Assembly: GCA_022570795.1 (NCBI GenBank)
Contig: JAKUDP010000001.1
Span: forward strand, 868,001 to 932,000
DNA from: Sphaerulina vaccinii
Lineage: Eukaryota; Ascomycota; Dothideomycetes; Mycosphaerellales; Mycosphaerellaceae
Direction: 5' to 3'
Length of the DNA: 64,000 nucleotides
Part shown: piece after piece, positions 1 to 10,343 of the stretch
Numbering within the stretch: position 1 is the stretch's first letter
How the letters are laid out: each line of letters opens with the position of its first letter
The notes under the pieces: model-generated
What the model was told of the DNA's origin: nothing
Seen by the model: only the letters and a program-made list of their open reading frames with translations
Database searches by the model: none
Made by a program: the position numbers and the translations under genes

Positions 1-532
1 GGTATCGGATTTGATACCACCGGCCAACAGTAGCGAGTCTTGCTGCAGTTCACGTTCTTCTTCCTTTCTTCCTCTCCACTTTGCATATACCATCAATATC
101 GACAAGGCGAAATGGAGTCCCAGGTTCGCAGTGGTCAAGACAGCGTGTGGAAGACACAAAGTCCACGGACAAGCACAGCGCACACGCCTCACCTTCATTT
201 TCCTATAATAGTCTAGACTGGCTGATCTGGCAGCCAACCGCGAAAAAACGGCTACGCCCACACCGACATGATATCATCTTTAGACTCTTCACGCACGCGT
301 GGCGCGTCTTAGAAGAATCCCGCGAATAATGTATCCCTGGTAGTGCAGCGACGGGCGTCGTAGAGCTTCCAATCATGAGCAGCGCATTCCCATACCAAGA
401 AACATGCATAATGGTCTGCCGCTTCCATTCGGACACGGTCGGCGTACCGATTGGTTCACGATCGCGATCAGTCAATGTGCAGATTCGTGTCGTTGGCCTG
501 CTGGAATGTTGAGGACATGAGGAGATTTCTCA
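1..532. other. intergenic, upstream of the C-T-R synthetase gene
   Basis: No convincing gene. A 34-codon ORF begins at 112 (MESQVRSGQDS...) and ends near 216 without recognisable homology. An in-frame TGA at 518-520 precedes the ATG at 533, so the synthetase frame does not continue upstream unless an unseen intron joins it. The left window edge hides any further cluster genes. Confidence 0.5.
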
Positions 533-3493
533 ATGCGAGCAGTCAGCACATCAGATCTGGAGAAGGCCGTGACCAGAATGACAGCCAGGAAGGATGTCTC
601 GACTGCCATAGAGCGCATAGCAAGAAAATGCCGAATCGATTCACAACTCGTTGAGGACGCCTACCCATGCACAAGTCTTCAAGCAGCGTTGGTTGCAGCA
701 AGTCTACAAGGCCTGGGAGACTATGTCTCGAGATTCGTCTTCGATATATCAGATACCGATGGAGGCACAACGAGCGTCAAAGCTGCTTTTGCCAAAGTCT
801 TCGAACAACATGCCATTCTGCGTAGTCGAGTCATCGAGAACGGTGGCCAGTTCCTCCAGGTCGTGACCACAGAGCCCTTGGTCTGGCGTGAAGCAAGCGA
901 CTTGCAGCAGTACCTCGCAGAGGACCGCCAGCAGATTACCGTCCTTGGACAGCCACTGGCCGCATTCGCCTGTATTCAAGAATCTAGTGGCAAGTCATAC
1001 ATGGTATGGAGTCTGCATCATTGTCAATACGACGAGTGGAGCTTCAAATTGATGACAGATGATCTGAATCGTGCTCTTTCGACATCTACTGAGACGGACG
1101 AGGAACCTCGCCGAGTGCCCCTGTCAAAATTCGTCAAAGCACTTGACAAGATTGATGATGCGACTTCTCACAAGTTCTGGAAAGCGAAGCTGAGGAACTT
1201 CTCCGAACCTCATCGGATATGTGCCAATGTGGCCCAAGATGCAGGTTGCAGAACTTCCAAAAAGCTGCAGAAGTCGTATCCGGTTGAGTTGTCGTCAGAC
1301 ACACTCTATCAGCCCTCTGTTCTGGCTGTTGCTGCTTGGGCACTCATTGTAGGACACCTTTCCAAATCTCAAAATGTGCTGTTCGGGCACGTCTTGAGTG
1401 GGAGAGCATTCGAGCTCGATGGCATTCAGGAGGTATGCGGTCCAACACTGACCACTGTTCCTTGGGGTATCACGATATCCTCGGAAAGTACTGTCAAAGA
1501 CTTCCTAGACCACTTGCAAGACCTGCGAGCACAGATACTACCATTCGAGCAGACTGGTCTTGGCGAGTACAGGAAGCTTGTGGGCGTGGCCAACTTTGAC
1601 ACGATGCTCAGCGTCAGGGCGTCTCAAGATGAACGTGAAGGAGATGGCGATTCAAGCGGTCTGCAATTGGAGAAGCTTGACGTGATTGATCTCAACCATC
1701 CTTGCTGCATGTTCTTCGAAGTCGACATGAGTGGCACAGAATGCATATTGAAGGCTTCCTACGATGAGCGGTGGATCGAACCTGAGTTTCTGGGCGAGGC
1801 CATGGAGAAGTTCATATCTACTGTGGAGACATTGCCGCTCAAGCTCGAGACAGATCTCAAGAGCTTCGAAGAGTCATTACAGCTACCTGAATCAATAGAG
1901 AAATCCAAGCTGGAGAGCATACCACAGCCAGACCAAGCTTCGAACGATCACGCCGAAGTGGACCCCAAAGTGCTGGCGAAGGTGCAGAAGCTCGCAATCA
2001 AGACTGCTGGTGTTGAAGATCCAATTGAGGTTGGACCAGAAACAACGATGATGCAGCTTGGTATGGACTCGCTCAAGAATATTGTCTTGTCACGCAATTT
2101 GAGTAAACAGTTCGATGTCTCGATACCTTTCAAGGAGATTGCAGGTCCTGGACGCAGCTTGTTGTCCATTGGAAGATCTGTCGAACGAGCATTGCAAGGC
2201 TCAGCGGACACATCTTCAAAACTGTCACTCCTGGACTTGGCCGAGGGCTATGCGAAAGGCCTCAGTCCTGTCACCAAGCCGATTGCGCAGACTGAGAAAG
2301 AGAATGAGAAAGCAGAGTCGGCGATCTTGTTGACTGGAGCAACTGGATATCTGGGCATCGAATTGCTGAGGCATTGTCTCAGCTCCACCACTGCCAAGAT
2401 CATTCTCCTCGTGCGTTGTGCTTCCGCCTCGGATGGGCTCGATCGCGTAGTCAAGGCTGCGAAGATGGCCAGCTGGAAGCAGGATGATACAGACATGCTC
2501 CAGAACAGGACACACGTATGGCCCGCAGATCTTTCCAAAGACCAGCTTGGTCTCGAGTCCGAGCACTGGAATATGTTGATGAAGCCTAACAAATGTCAAC
2601 CACCTCTGAGGTTTCAAGCAATCATCCATAATGGTGCCAAGGTCGATTTCGTGCAGACCTACGCAGACTTGGAAGTTGCAAATGTGCAGTCGACTGCCAC
2701 TCTGCTAGACTTGCACCTCAAATTGGCCACCAAACCCAACTTCGTGTTCGTCACTGGTGGTAGACCTTGCCCTCTGACGCCGGATACCGTTGAAGACACA
2801 GCAACTAAGCTCGCCACAGCTGGAGGCTATGCACAGACAAAGTTTGTCAGCGAGGTTCTCCTTCACAAGACACGAGCTCTATACAAAGAAGCTGGACAGA
2901 ATGTGCATATGTCAATTGTGCATCCTGGTTCGATCATCGGCAGTGCCAGTACAGGTGTCGCTAACACCGACGACTATATCTGGCGGTATGTGGCTGCTAG
3001 TCTTAGCATGGGCTGCTATGTGCCGGCTGTGCCCACCAGGCGAGAATGGATCAACTTGACACCCTTGGATCTTGTCGCTGATGCGATAGTTTCTCGAGCG
3101 GCCAGCACAGATAGCTCCGCCTCGGATATTGTTGAGCGATGTCTAGTTCGTAGTGGCCTGCCAATCAGCCAGTTCTGGGCAGCCATTGTTGACATTGTGA
3201 AGGAACAGAAGCCCAAGCCTATTAGCGAAGCCGAATGGTTGATGGAGTTCGAGACCGATGTGAATGAGAAAGGTCAAGAACAACCTCTGTTCGCACTTTC
3301 CCAACTTCTATTAGAAGGACACTTGAAAGGCATCGGAGGACTACCGCCAAAGATCGATTCACGAACAGGTGCTGGTCCAGAGACTGCATCAGTGGAGAAG
3401 GCACTACGGAGTAATGTTCAATATCTGCTTGACAAGGATTTCTTTTCCGCTACGAAGCAGTCGAATGGAGTCTTTGCTAGGAGCAGGGCGTGA
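533..3493 (+). CDS. NRPS-like protein, condensation-carrier-thioester reductase (C-T-R)
   Basis: A 986-residue, intronless protein with three domains. Residues about 45-440 form a complete condensation domain: an N-terminal DAYPCTSLQ motif and an intact HHxxxD active site (HHCQYD, about residue 162). A carrier domain follows, with the phosphopantetheine serine in GMDSLK at about residue 513. The rest is an extended-SDR thioester reductase with TGATGYLG (about 601) and a YAQTK Tyr/Lys pair (about 766-770). By family knowledge it would join an acyl or aminoacyl donor to the amino acid on its carrier and release it by NAD(P)H reduction as an aldehyde or alcohol. There is no adenylation domain, so the carrier must be charged in trans; the neighbouring A protein at 4883 is the obvious partner. 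The ATG at 533 was chosen because a stop lies 12 nt upstream. An unseen upstream exon cannot be excluded. Confidence 0.88.
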   Translation: MRAVSTSDLEKAVTRMTARKDVSTAIERIARKCRIDSQLVEDAYPCTSLQAALVAASLQGLGDYVSRFVFDISDTDGGTTSVKAAFAKVFEQHAILRSRVIENGGQFLQVVTTEPLVWREASDLQQYLAEDRQQITVLGQPLAAFACIQESSGKSYMVWSLHHCQYDEWSFKLMTDDLNRALSTSTETDEEPRRVPLSKFVKALDKIDDATSHKFWKAKLRNFSEPHRICANVAQDAGCRTSKKLQKSYPVELSSDTLYQPSVLAVAAWALIVGHLSKSQNVLFGHVLSGRAFELDGIQEVCGPTLTTVPWGITISSESTVKDFLDHLQDLRAQILPFEQTGLGEYRKLVGVANFDTMLSVRASQDEREGDGDSSGLQLEKLDVIDLNHPCCMFFEVDMSGTECILKASYDERWIEPEFLGEAMEKFISTVETLPLKLETDLKSFEESLQLPESIEKSKLESIPQPDQASNDHAEVDPKVLAKVQKLAIKTAGVEDPIEVGPETTMMQLGMDSLKNIVLSRNLSKQFDVSIPFKEIAGPGRSLLSIGRSVERALQGSADTSSKLSLLDLAEGYAKGLSPVTKPIAQTEKENEKAESAILLTGATGYLGIELLRHCLSSTTAKIILLVRCASASDGLDRVVKAAKMASWKQDDTDMLQNRTHVWPADLSKDQLGLESEHWNMLMKPNKCQPPLRFQAIIHNGAKVDFVQTYADLEVANVQSTATLLDLHLKLATKPNFVFVTGGRPCPLTPDTVEDTATKLATAGGYAQTKFVSEVLLHKTRALYKEAGQNVHMSIVHPGSIIGSASTGVANTDDYIWRYVAASLSMGCYVPAVPTRREWINLTPLDLVADAIVSRAASTDSSASDIVERCLVRSGLPISQFWAAIVDIVKEQKPKPISEAEWLMEFETDVNEKGQEQPLFALSQLLLEGHLKGIGGLPPKIDSRTGAGPETASVEKALRSNVQYLLDKDFFSATKQSNGVFARSRA

Positions 3494-3524
3494 CATTACC
3501 ACAACCGATATCATTGAACTGGTT

Positions 3525-4433
3525 CTACCTCTTCATGCTGAGCCACTTATATACGCCAAACGTTATTGCTCCAAGCACTCCAGCGCTGAGTACGGGATGA
3601 TCTATGACAGACAATATCCTCCTTGCCTTCCACTCTCGACCCATGAACTTCTCGTGGGCTTCCATTCTCTTCCAATATGCCTTAGCATCATTCCCTGCCG
3701 GGAATTCGCAGTCTGGCACAGATTCGCCTAAGAAGTCGCAGAGCTTCTCCCAGCTGTCGCCTTCCTCGACATTCCACTCCAACAGACGTCCTGGTGTCTC
3801 TGCGCATACTCTTCTCACCAACTCATTCTGTTCTCGATACTTGGCTCGTCCTTCAGTCTCCAAATCTTCTCCATAAAAGTCCACACAGTACTGATCAACG
3901 ACACCGACTCCATACTTCCAATCATTGCCTACCAAATTCGCCCACATCTTCCTCAGCCTCCAACTAGGATTCGCGAATGAGTGATACAGCATCTGCATGC
4001 TCTTCACCCATTTGTCTTCGTTCCTCGTAGTCAGGATAACTTTGGCATCAGGGTACATCCTCATCAACTCTTCAGAAAATGCAGTAGCTGGGAAGTCCGC
4101 GGCAGCCTGACAATGACCCAGAACTTGATCAAAGTCTTTTCGTTCAAAGACTTTGCCAGTAGTCTTGTTCACGCGAGGACATTGTGCTTCTAGCCAGAGT
4201 TTCCCGTCCAGTGGATTCTCCATTGTCACCGAGAAGCCATGGTAGGCATCTACGTACCCGAGCCGAAGAAGAGCATTGCGGAGAGTCGCCGTGCCTGTTC
4301 GTGAACAACCTAGGCAAAGTACTTTGAGAGGAACGACTCTTTCGGCTCCGCGACGGTCGATTGAGGTTGTTGGTGGTGCTTTGAGGGTCTCGTTTGGGAA
4401 TGCCGGACGGGAGTGCGCGTTGTTGGGTGACAT
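3525..4433 (-). CDS. sulfotransferase-family P-loop protein with C-terminal membrane anchor
   Basis: 302 residues, intronless, convergent with the C-T-R gene (32 bp between stops). It resembles the fungal Sulfotransfer_4 family of P-loop proteins. The nucleotide/PAPS-loop motif LGCSRTGTATLRNAL lies at about residues 40-54, followed by LGYVDAYHG. A later ILTTRNEDKW segment matches the core strand and 3'-phosphate-binding region of sulfotransferases. The last 25 residues form a hydrophobic helix ending in KWLSMKR, suggesting a tail anchor with the enzyme facing the cytosol. Most members of this family have no proven activity and many are mis-named in databases. Its place between the two synthetase genes suggests tailoring of the same product by sulfation, but that is inference. 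Confidence 0.8.
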   Translation of the reverse strand: MSPNNAHSRPAFPNETLKAPPTTSIDRRGAERVVPLKVLCLGCSRTGTATLRNALLRLGYVDAYHGFSVTMENPLDGKLWLEAQCPRVNKTTGKVFERKDFDQVLGHCQAAADFPATAFSEELMRMYPDAKVILTTRNEDKWVKSMQMLYHSFANPSWRLRKMWANLVGNDWKYGVGVVDQYCVDFYGEDLETEGRAKYREQNELVRRVCAETPGRLLEWNVEEGDSWEKLCDFLGESVPDCEFPAGNDAKAYWKRMEAHEKFMGREWKARRILSVIDHPVLSAGVLGAITFGVYKWLSMKR

Positions 4434-4882
4434 ATTTGCTGGAGCTCACGCTTCGTGTTGGAGCACAGTGTTGCCTTCCAATACTACTGGAAGTACTCTT
4501 TGCTCACCTCACCACCTCAAACATTTATTCGACGTCAATGGAGCTCGAGCCAAGCACCTGGTCACTGGTACGGCACTAAGCACAATAGAGTTCATGCGCG
4601 ATCAGTAGCGTTGACCCACACCATGGATTCGAGAGCCGAAAGCTTAGATCAGATCGGGCAGTTGTGTACAGTCCAGATGCGACTTAATGCGTATGCAGCA
4701 CTGCACTCTCGTCATCAGTTCCACCTCACTCGTGTTGCGTTGGTCACCGCGAAACTGCCACGTTCGGGTACAGCTTGGCTTGGCTTGACTAGGGAGACTG
4801 AGCCAGCCTCACATCTGTGAATCGTGGTGTGGAACGTACGAGCAATGTTTTGGGCAATGGGTAAGGAGGAGAATCTATCACG

Positions 4883-7424
4883 ATGACAGAGATCAGACAA
4901 GACGATCGATTTTCAAAAGCATCCAAGGACTTCTGGATAAACTTTCTCGACAATGCTCAGCCCAGTCAGTTCCCATCCGCACTTCCACAGAGGAGCGATC
5001 GGAAAGATTCAAGCCAGAGGACTCTTGACAACGTGGAATCCCTGAAAATCGAGCATGAAAAGGCCATACCACGATCCGTTCTATTGGCGGCATGGGCTCT
5101 AGTTGTGTCGATACACACTTTGAGCAACGATGTGGTGTTTGGACTGTCTTCTGAGGACACGAACGACAGGTTTCTCCCATTCCGCGTTCTGATACCAGAG
5201 AATGATGGAAACTGCTCTGATCTGGTCAAAAGTGTGCGGTCCTCCTTAGGGACGGTCACCGAACATGGAACTAAAGATTTACTCCTGGATCATGTCACAC
5301 AACTAAGTGCCAGCTGCAAAGCCGCCTCCTCATTCACGAGTGCTCTGGAGTTCAGGTCTGTGGAGCGTGCACACGATACCTCTCGAAGCATTCGCCTCGA
5401 GGCTCAGTCTTGCTCGATACTGGTCTCATGCGTAACCACTGCAACGTCGACACAGTTGACGATGTATGCAGACATATCACATCATTCGCAAATGGTATCG
5501 CAAATCTTGCTCAGGCACTTCTCCTTGGCCGTTGAATCGCTATCGTCAAATCAGGCTACGCTGCTAGATCACATCGACTGGCTTAAGGACACCGACCTGG
5601 ACCAGATTGATAGCTGGGCTCTAGAAGCAGAACCATTAGCAAAGGAGCCATATCTTCATCGAGTGATCGAAGAACAGGCTCGATTACATCCGTTGTCGAT
5701 TGCTATCGGCCAGACAGACAGTGTAATGACCTATGCTGAGCTAGATGAAGGAGCGACAGCACTTGCTGCACACTTGACCACGGCAGAAAGTGTGTCAGGG
5801 AATGTTGCCGTACTCTTCTCCAAGTCCGGCTTCGCGATACTTTCGATGCTTGCCATCCTCAAAGCTGGATGTGGTAAGTGAATTGAGGCACCGGGCCTAA
5901 GTGGATGCAAACTGACATACGACAGCTTTTGTACCAATAGATAAGCAATGGCCTGTGAAAAGAATCGAGAAGATCTTCGAATCGGCACAGATCAATGTTG
6001 TACTCTGTTCTGAAGATCAGCAGGAACATCTTAGGCCTTTTTCTGCTGTTAAGATTGTTGTCGTTACACCAAAGTCGATATATGGTCTCAAGAAGACCTT
6101 TCAGGGTGCAACGACACACCCTCCATCGGACCTGCAACCACACTCTCCAGCTTACATCATGCACACGAGTGGCAGCACTGGCCACCCCAAAGGAGTCGAG
6201 ATATCCCATCACAGCATCACAACCTCGATTGGAGCCATGTCTCGATACTTCGAGATGTCATCTACAACCAGGACCCTACAATTCAGTGCGCTGACCTTCG
6301 ACGTCTCCGTGACTGATGTCTGGGTGACACTGGCCTGCGGCGGCAGAGTATGCATGCCGAGCGAAGAGGAACGTTTCAATTTGAACGACTTCATTCTAGC
6401 TGAGCGCTGCAACTTTGCATTCATCACTCCAAGTGTCGCTGCTACGATCGATCCAGAGGTCGTAAAGAAGAACATGTGCAGACTAGCTGTCATTGGCGAA
6501 GCGGTGAAGCCTGAGTTCCTCAGAAAGTACGCACCTTTGAGTGATCAGAGCGATTTCGTGCTCTGCGATACATGGGGACCGACCGAAGCGAGTGTATTTG
6601 GCACAGGGTCTGAGCCCATCACGATAGCTGAGGATGGTCAAACGTTGATTCGACGAGCGGGTAACATTGGCAAACGAGTTGGTTGTGGAGTGTTTATTGT
6701 CTCCGCCAATGATCCTCATAAGCTTAGTCCTGCGTATGCACCAGGAGAGATCGCCTTGGTAGGGCCAACTTTGGCCAACGGCTACTGGGGAGACAAAGAA
6801 AAGACTGATATTGCTTTCCGATCAGATCTCGAGTGGACTCATGACAAGCGCTGGACTAAGTACTTCGGACAAGCAGCCACGAAACGCGTTTATCTGACAG
6901 GTGACATTGGCAGATATAGCGAGGATGGCGATGGCTCTGTGGTCTTCATGTACAGACGTGGCGGCTACATGAAGGTCAATGGTCTCAGAGTCGATCCTGG
7001 TGAAGTCGAGGCTGCAGTCGTGGAGATTGGCACTGAGCTGAGCAAACATGCCAAAGATGCAGCGCCGTACTGGGAACGTATCGCAGTGTGCATGCTCGAA
7101 GGCGTCTCTGGCAATGAGCAGCAGCAAACATTGGTCTGTTTCCTTGCAGGTAGTGACGAAGCTGGAAAGCCTGGAGCAGGGTGCGAAGTGGTCGACCTGA
7201 ATGAACAGAGAAGAGAGCTGCTTCGAAGCGTTGCCAAGGGGTTGGAGGATGTGATCCCGGAATACATGATACCAGGTCTATTTGTCACCGTTGCCCAGAT
7301 GCCTTATACTACATCCTTCAAGCTGGATAGGCAAGCTCTCCTGAAGTCGGCAGGAGACATGGAATGGACTGAGCTGGTGGAGAAGTTCGCTGTCGATGGC
7401 CAAAACAGAATGAAGGCGTCATAG
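4883..7424 (+). CDS. NRPS-like protein, half condensation domain plus adenylation domain, no carrier
   Basis: Two exons, 4883-5873 and 5926-7424, joined across a 52-nt intron (GTAAGT...CAG) that splits an Ala codon and restores the A-domain stretch LKAGCAFVPID; 829 residues. Residues about 10-245 match only the C-terminal lobe of a condensation domain: the start SKDFWINFL aligns with SHKFWKAKL of the upstream C-T-R protein. The lobe carrying HHxxxD is absent. A full adenylation domain follows: A3 HTSGSTGHPKG (about 409), A4 FDVSVTD, A5 DTWGPTE, A7 YLTGDIGRY, A8 GYMKVNGLRVDPGEVE and A10 TSFKLDR with the catalytic Lys. The Asp that binds an alpha-amino group is present in FDVS, so an amino acid substrate is likely. 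The protein stops just after A10 with no carrier domain. It probably charges the carrier of the C-T-R protein in trans. Confidence 0.87.
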
Positions 7425-8221
7425 CATAACAACCGGGCCACCTTCAATGGGGTCGAACAAAACGCATTGAATGAATCTGAGCGGCGATTGAGCTATGAGT
7501 AGTCAGTACAAGAAGTCTGACAGTCGATAAGCATACTTTCAGGCATATGCGACTCTAGGGCTACGCATCAAACACGGCTCGGAAGTTGCCAAGCGATGCT
7601 CCGCTATTGTACTTGGCCACGCGATGGATCTGCGCTGTCTCCCTTGTGGCATATACAGTCTGGAGCATGACTACGTTCAGTCTAGCCGATTGTACAAATC
7701 GAGTCGGAGCGCAGACACTTAGATCTATATGGCATATCAACATCCCTGATCTTCATTACCAAGACAGTGCTCACAAGCCCTCATGCCTGGAAGATGCCAT
7801 GTCAGCATGGACTCATCGTTGACTCGGCACGCTGCCATACCAAGACAAAGTGCGGCGGAACTATTACGAAGACTGTCAAGACATCTACGACCGCGACTCC
7901 AACCAACTGCCCGATCCTCAGCTTGCCGAACGTACCTATTCTGACCAGCATTGGTGTGACTGGAACACTCGTTCCCATTCAGTCCATCACTTCCGACCTC
8001 AACTTGCCGACACAGGTCATTGGAGGCCGTGAGGCTGCAGCAGAAGCTGAGCCAATTGCTGAGATCGAGGCTGAGGAGTAGGATAGCCATACTCGACGAA
8101 GTCATTCCGGCCGCCGAGTTCATGGTGGCCAATCAGATAACGAGTTATGGGCAATGATTGAGATATCATGATCACCATGTGCACAGGAATAGCATAAATA
8201 TTGTAATGCCTTCTACATTCA
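7425..8221. other. intergenic with a weak ORF at 7767-8081
   Basis: Between the A-domain gene and the convergent MFS gene. The only thing of note is a 104-codon ORF (7767-8081, +) whose second half (CGGTITKTVKTSTTATPTNC, ending REAAAEAEPIAEIEAEE) reads like the Thr/Pro-rich tail of a small secreted or wall protein. No plausible signal-peptide exon with good splice sites was found upstream. It may be a relic or chance. Confidence 0.3.
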
Positions 8222-9740
8222 TCAAGTTTTCTCTGCAGAGTATGGACTTCTTGCTCTCAATGCAGGACCAAACTTCCACAGTAATATAGGGGCCGGCCAC
8301 CCAAGCACGATTGCAATGAGCGCCAACGTCGTCGTGCCCCATCCATAATCCAAGCTGTCATAAAGCTGCGGAGCAAACAGTGGAAAAACTGTTCCAAATA
8401 TCGATCTCAGAATCGTTGCGGCCGCAAATGCAGATGCAGCGTACGTGGTGTATGTGTCAATGAGGTATGTTTGAAGACACTGGAAGCTGGTAAAGGTTCC
8501 TGCAGCATAGATTGCCACTCCAATGTCCACTGCTATCCAGTGTACTCGATACTGAGCAGTCCAGGCGTAGATAAGCAGACCTATTGGCATGAAAGTCGCG
8601 CCGAGTACCATCATTGGCAGACGATATTCTGGAAAACCGCAATCTCCATTCTTTCGCTTCAGATATCTGTAGACTCGGTCGTTCAGACGAGCAGAGATCT
8701 GCGTGCCGAAGGTATAGCCCAGTGCCAGAGCAATATAGTTCAGGGATCCAGTTCCCAAAGGATACTCGTATCGTCTTGTCCAGAGTGAGGAGAACGTCGA
8801 CAGGACTAGAACTGTCACACCGAAGAGATACGCCATGTAGAGGCAAAGTGCTTGGACGATCACTTGAGTCGATAAGAGCTTGACTGGTCTGACAAATGCA
8901 TCTCTCAATCTGGATGACAAGGTCTTGTCCCGATTAGCGACATCTGCCGCCGTGTACAACTTCTGATTACCGGTCTCCTTGATCAAGGCTTTCTTCTTCC
9001 GCTGCAGTATCGTGGGTGCCCAAGACTCCTGGAGAATCGCCAGTCCAGCCAACTGGAAAACCGCATCCGCAATAGCCGTAGCCCAGAAACTCCACCTCCA
9101 GGTTGAGTACTGCGTGATAAAAGCGCCAGCAATGGGCCCTACAGCAGGTCCCAGCAGTGGCATGAGATTATAGATACTGACTGCCAACCCTCTCTGGTCA
9201 GGAGTGAAGCAGTCTCCTATTATTCCACCTCCAATGCCAAGGCTCGTCGACCCTCCAACACCGGCGAGCAGTCTGAATATGGTCATCTGCACCTGCGTCT
9301 GCGCGAAACCGCCCGCAAGCGTGAAGATGAAGAAGAATAAGGTCCCCAACTGGAGCACAATCACTCTCCCATAGACTTCAGAAAGTGGTGAAGTGATCAA
9401 GGGGCCGATCACATAGCCAAGAAAGAAGATAGAAAGCATCAAAGCAGAAGCTGTCTGACCGCCTTGAACTCCAAGATCACGGTTCATTACTTGCAGACTT
9501 GGAGCTATCATAGTGCTGCTTACTGGGCTCACAAACGCGAACAGACTGACAGTTGTGACAACAAGCCATTTCTTCGACAAGGGCCAGTTCTTGGGATTGG
9601 AAGGGTCGTCGGGTCCAGAGAAGGAGACCTTGGAACGAACATCAGTCAGAATAATTAGTGCCATGATATGTGTCGCTGTTGTTACTCACAAGATTCACGT
9701 CTTTCTCCTCCTCAGTCGACGACTTCTCCGTGTCGGCCAT
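8222..9740 (-). CDS. MFS drug:H+ antiporter-type exporter (DHA1 family)
   Basis: Two exons on the minus strand, 9740-9690 and 9628-8222, separated by a 61-nt intron (GTGAGT...CCAAG); 485 residues. The short first exon supplies an acidic cytosolic N-terminus (MADTEKSSTEEEKDVNL) that continues into VSFSGPDDPSNPKNWP, where NPKNW is a hallmark of fungal DHA1 transporters. About twelve hydrophobic segments follow, with the loop motif SPLSEVYGR and motif C-like LGPAVGPIAGAF. Family members export xenobiotics or endogenous metabolites across the plasma membrane. Its position beside the split synthetase suggests product export or self-protection. A start at the internal ATG near 9664 would lose the NPKNW-linked leader and is less likely. 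Confidence 0.9.
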
Positions 9741-10343
9741 GGTTGCTGTGCGGTTCTCATCTGCTTGTTGACCAGTTTCTCATTGACCTCCATCGCCAGA
9801 GCCGTGGTCAAGATCGATACGTGATGTCACTTGGATAGTCCACAACTCATCATTTGGGCGTGTGGACAACGGTTCAACATCCGAGGCCAAGAGGAAACTT
9901 TTTTTGAATTGTGGTACGCGCCGTGCATAGACTTCGAGCCACAGGACTAGCGTCGATGTCGTGGTGTCGTGCGTCGTGCCTCGACTAGCCTGAATGAGTC
10001 GACGCGACTTCTCAGATCGTGGAGATCGTTACTCATTTCGGAAAGCACAAAATTATTCGATCGGAGCGGTCAACAGAACCGATCATTGTGATAGTGGTGA
10101 GCATCGACACGATCACAAGACGAGCGAAGCGTTGGGTATGCAGCCTGGGATGCAGGCGGTATTGACTTGTTGTCGGTCATGATCACAATGTTCGAGTCCT
10201 GCGCTGTTACAAGAATCCGTATCTTCGACGTGAAGTGCAATGTTGGGAGTTGATGTTGTTCGATCGCGTGGTAGAAACGTATGGCATCAAGTTTGTTTTG
10301 TTAGAAGCGTCTGGTGCTGTCGCTCTTGTCGCTCGGATCTCCA
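9741..10343. other. intergenic, upstream of the MFS gene
   Basis: No coding region found. This is where a ketosynthase would be expected if the SAT gene were the front of a polyketide synthase, and none is present in any frame. Confidence 0.5.

Noticed and set aside
10120..10200. Possible missing ketosynthase exon after the SAT gene
   Set aside because: No frame shows the DTACSSS-type or other ketosynthase motifs between 9741 and 10343.
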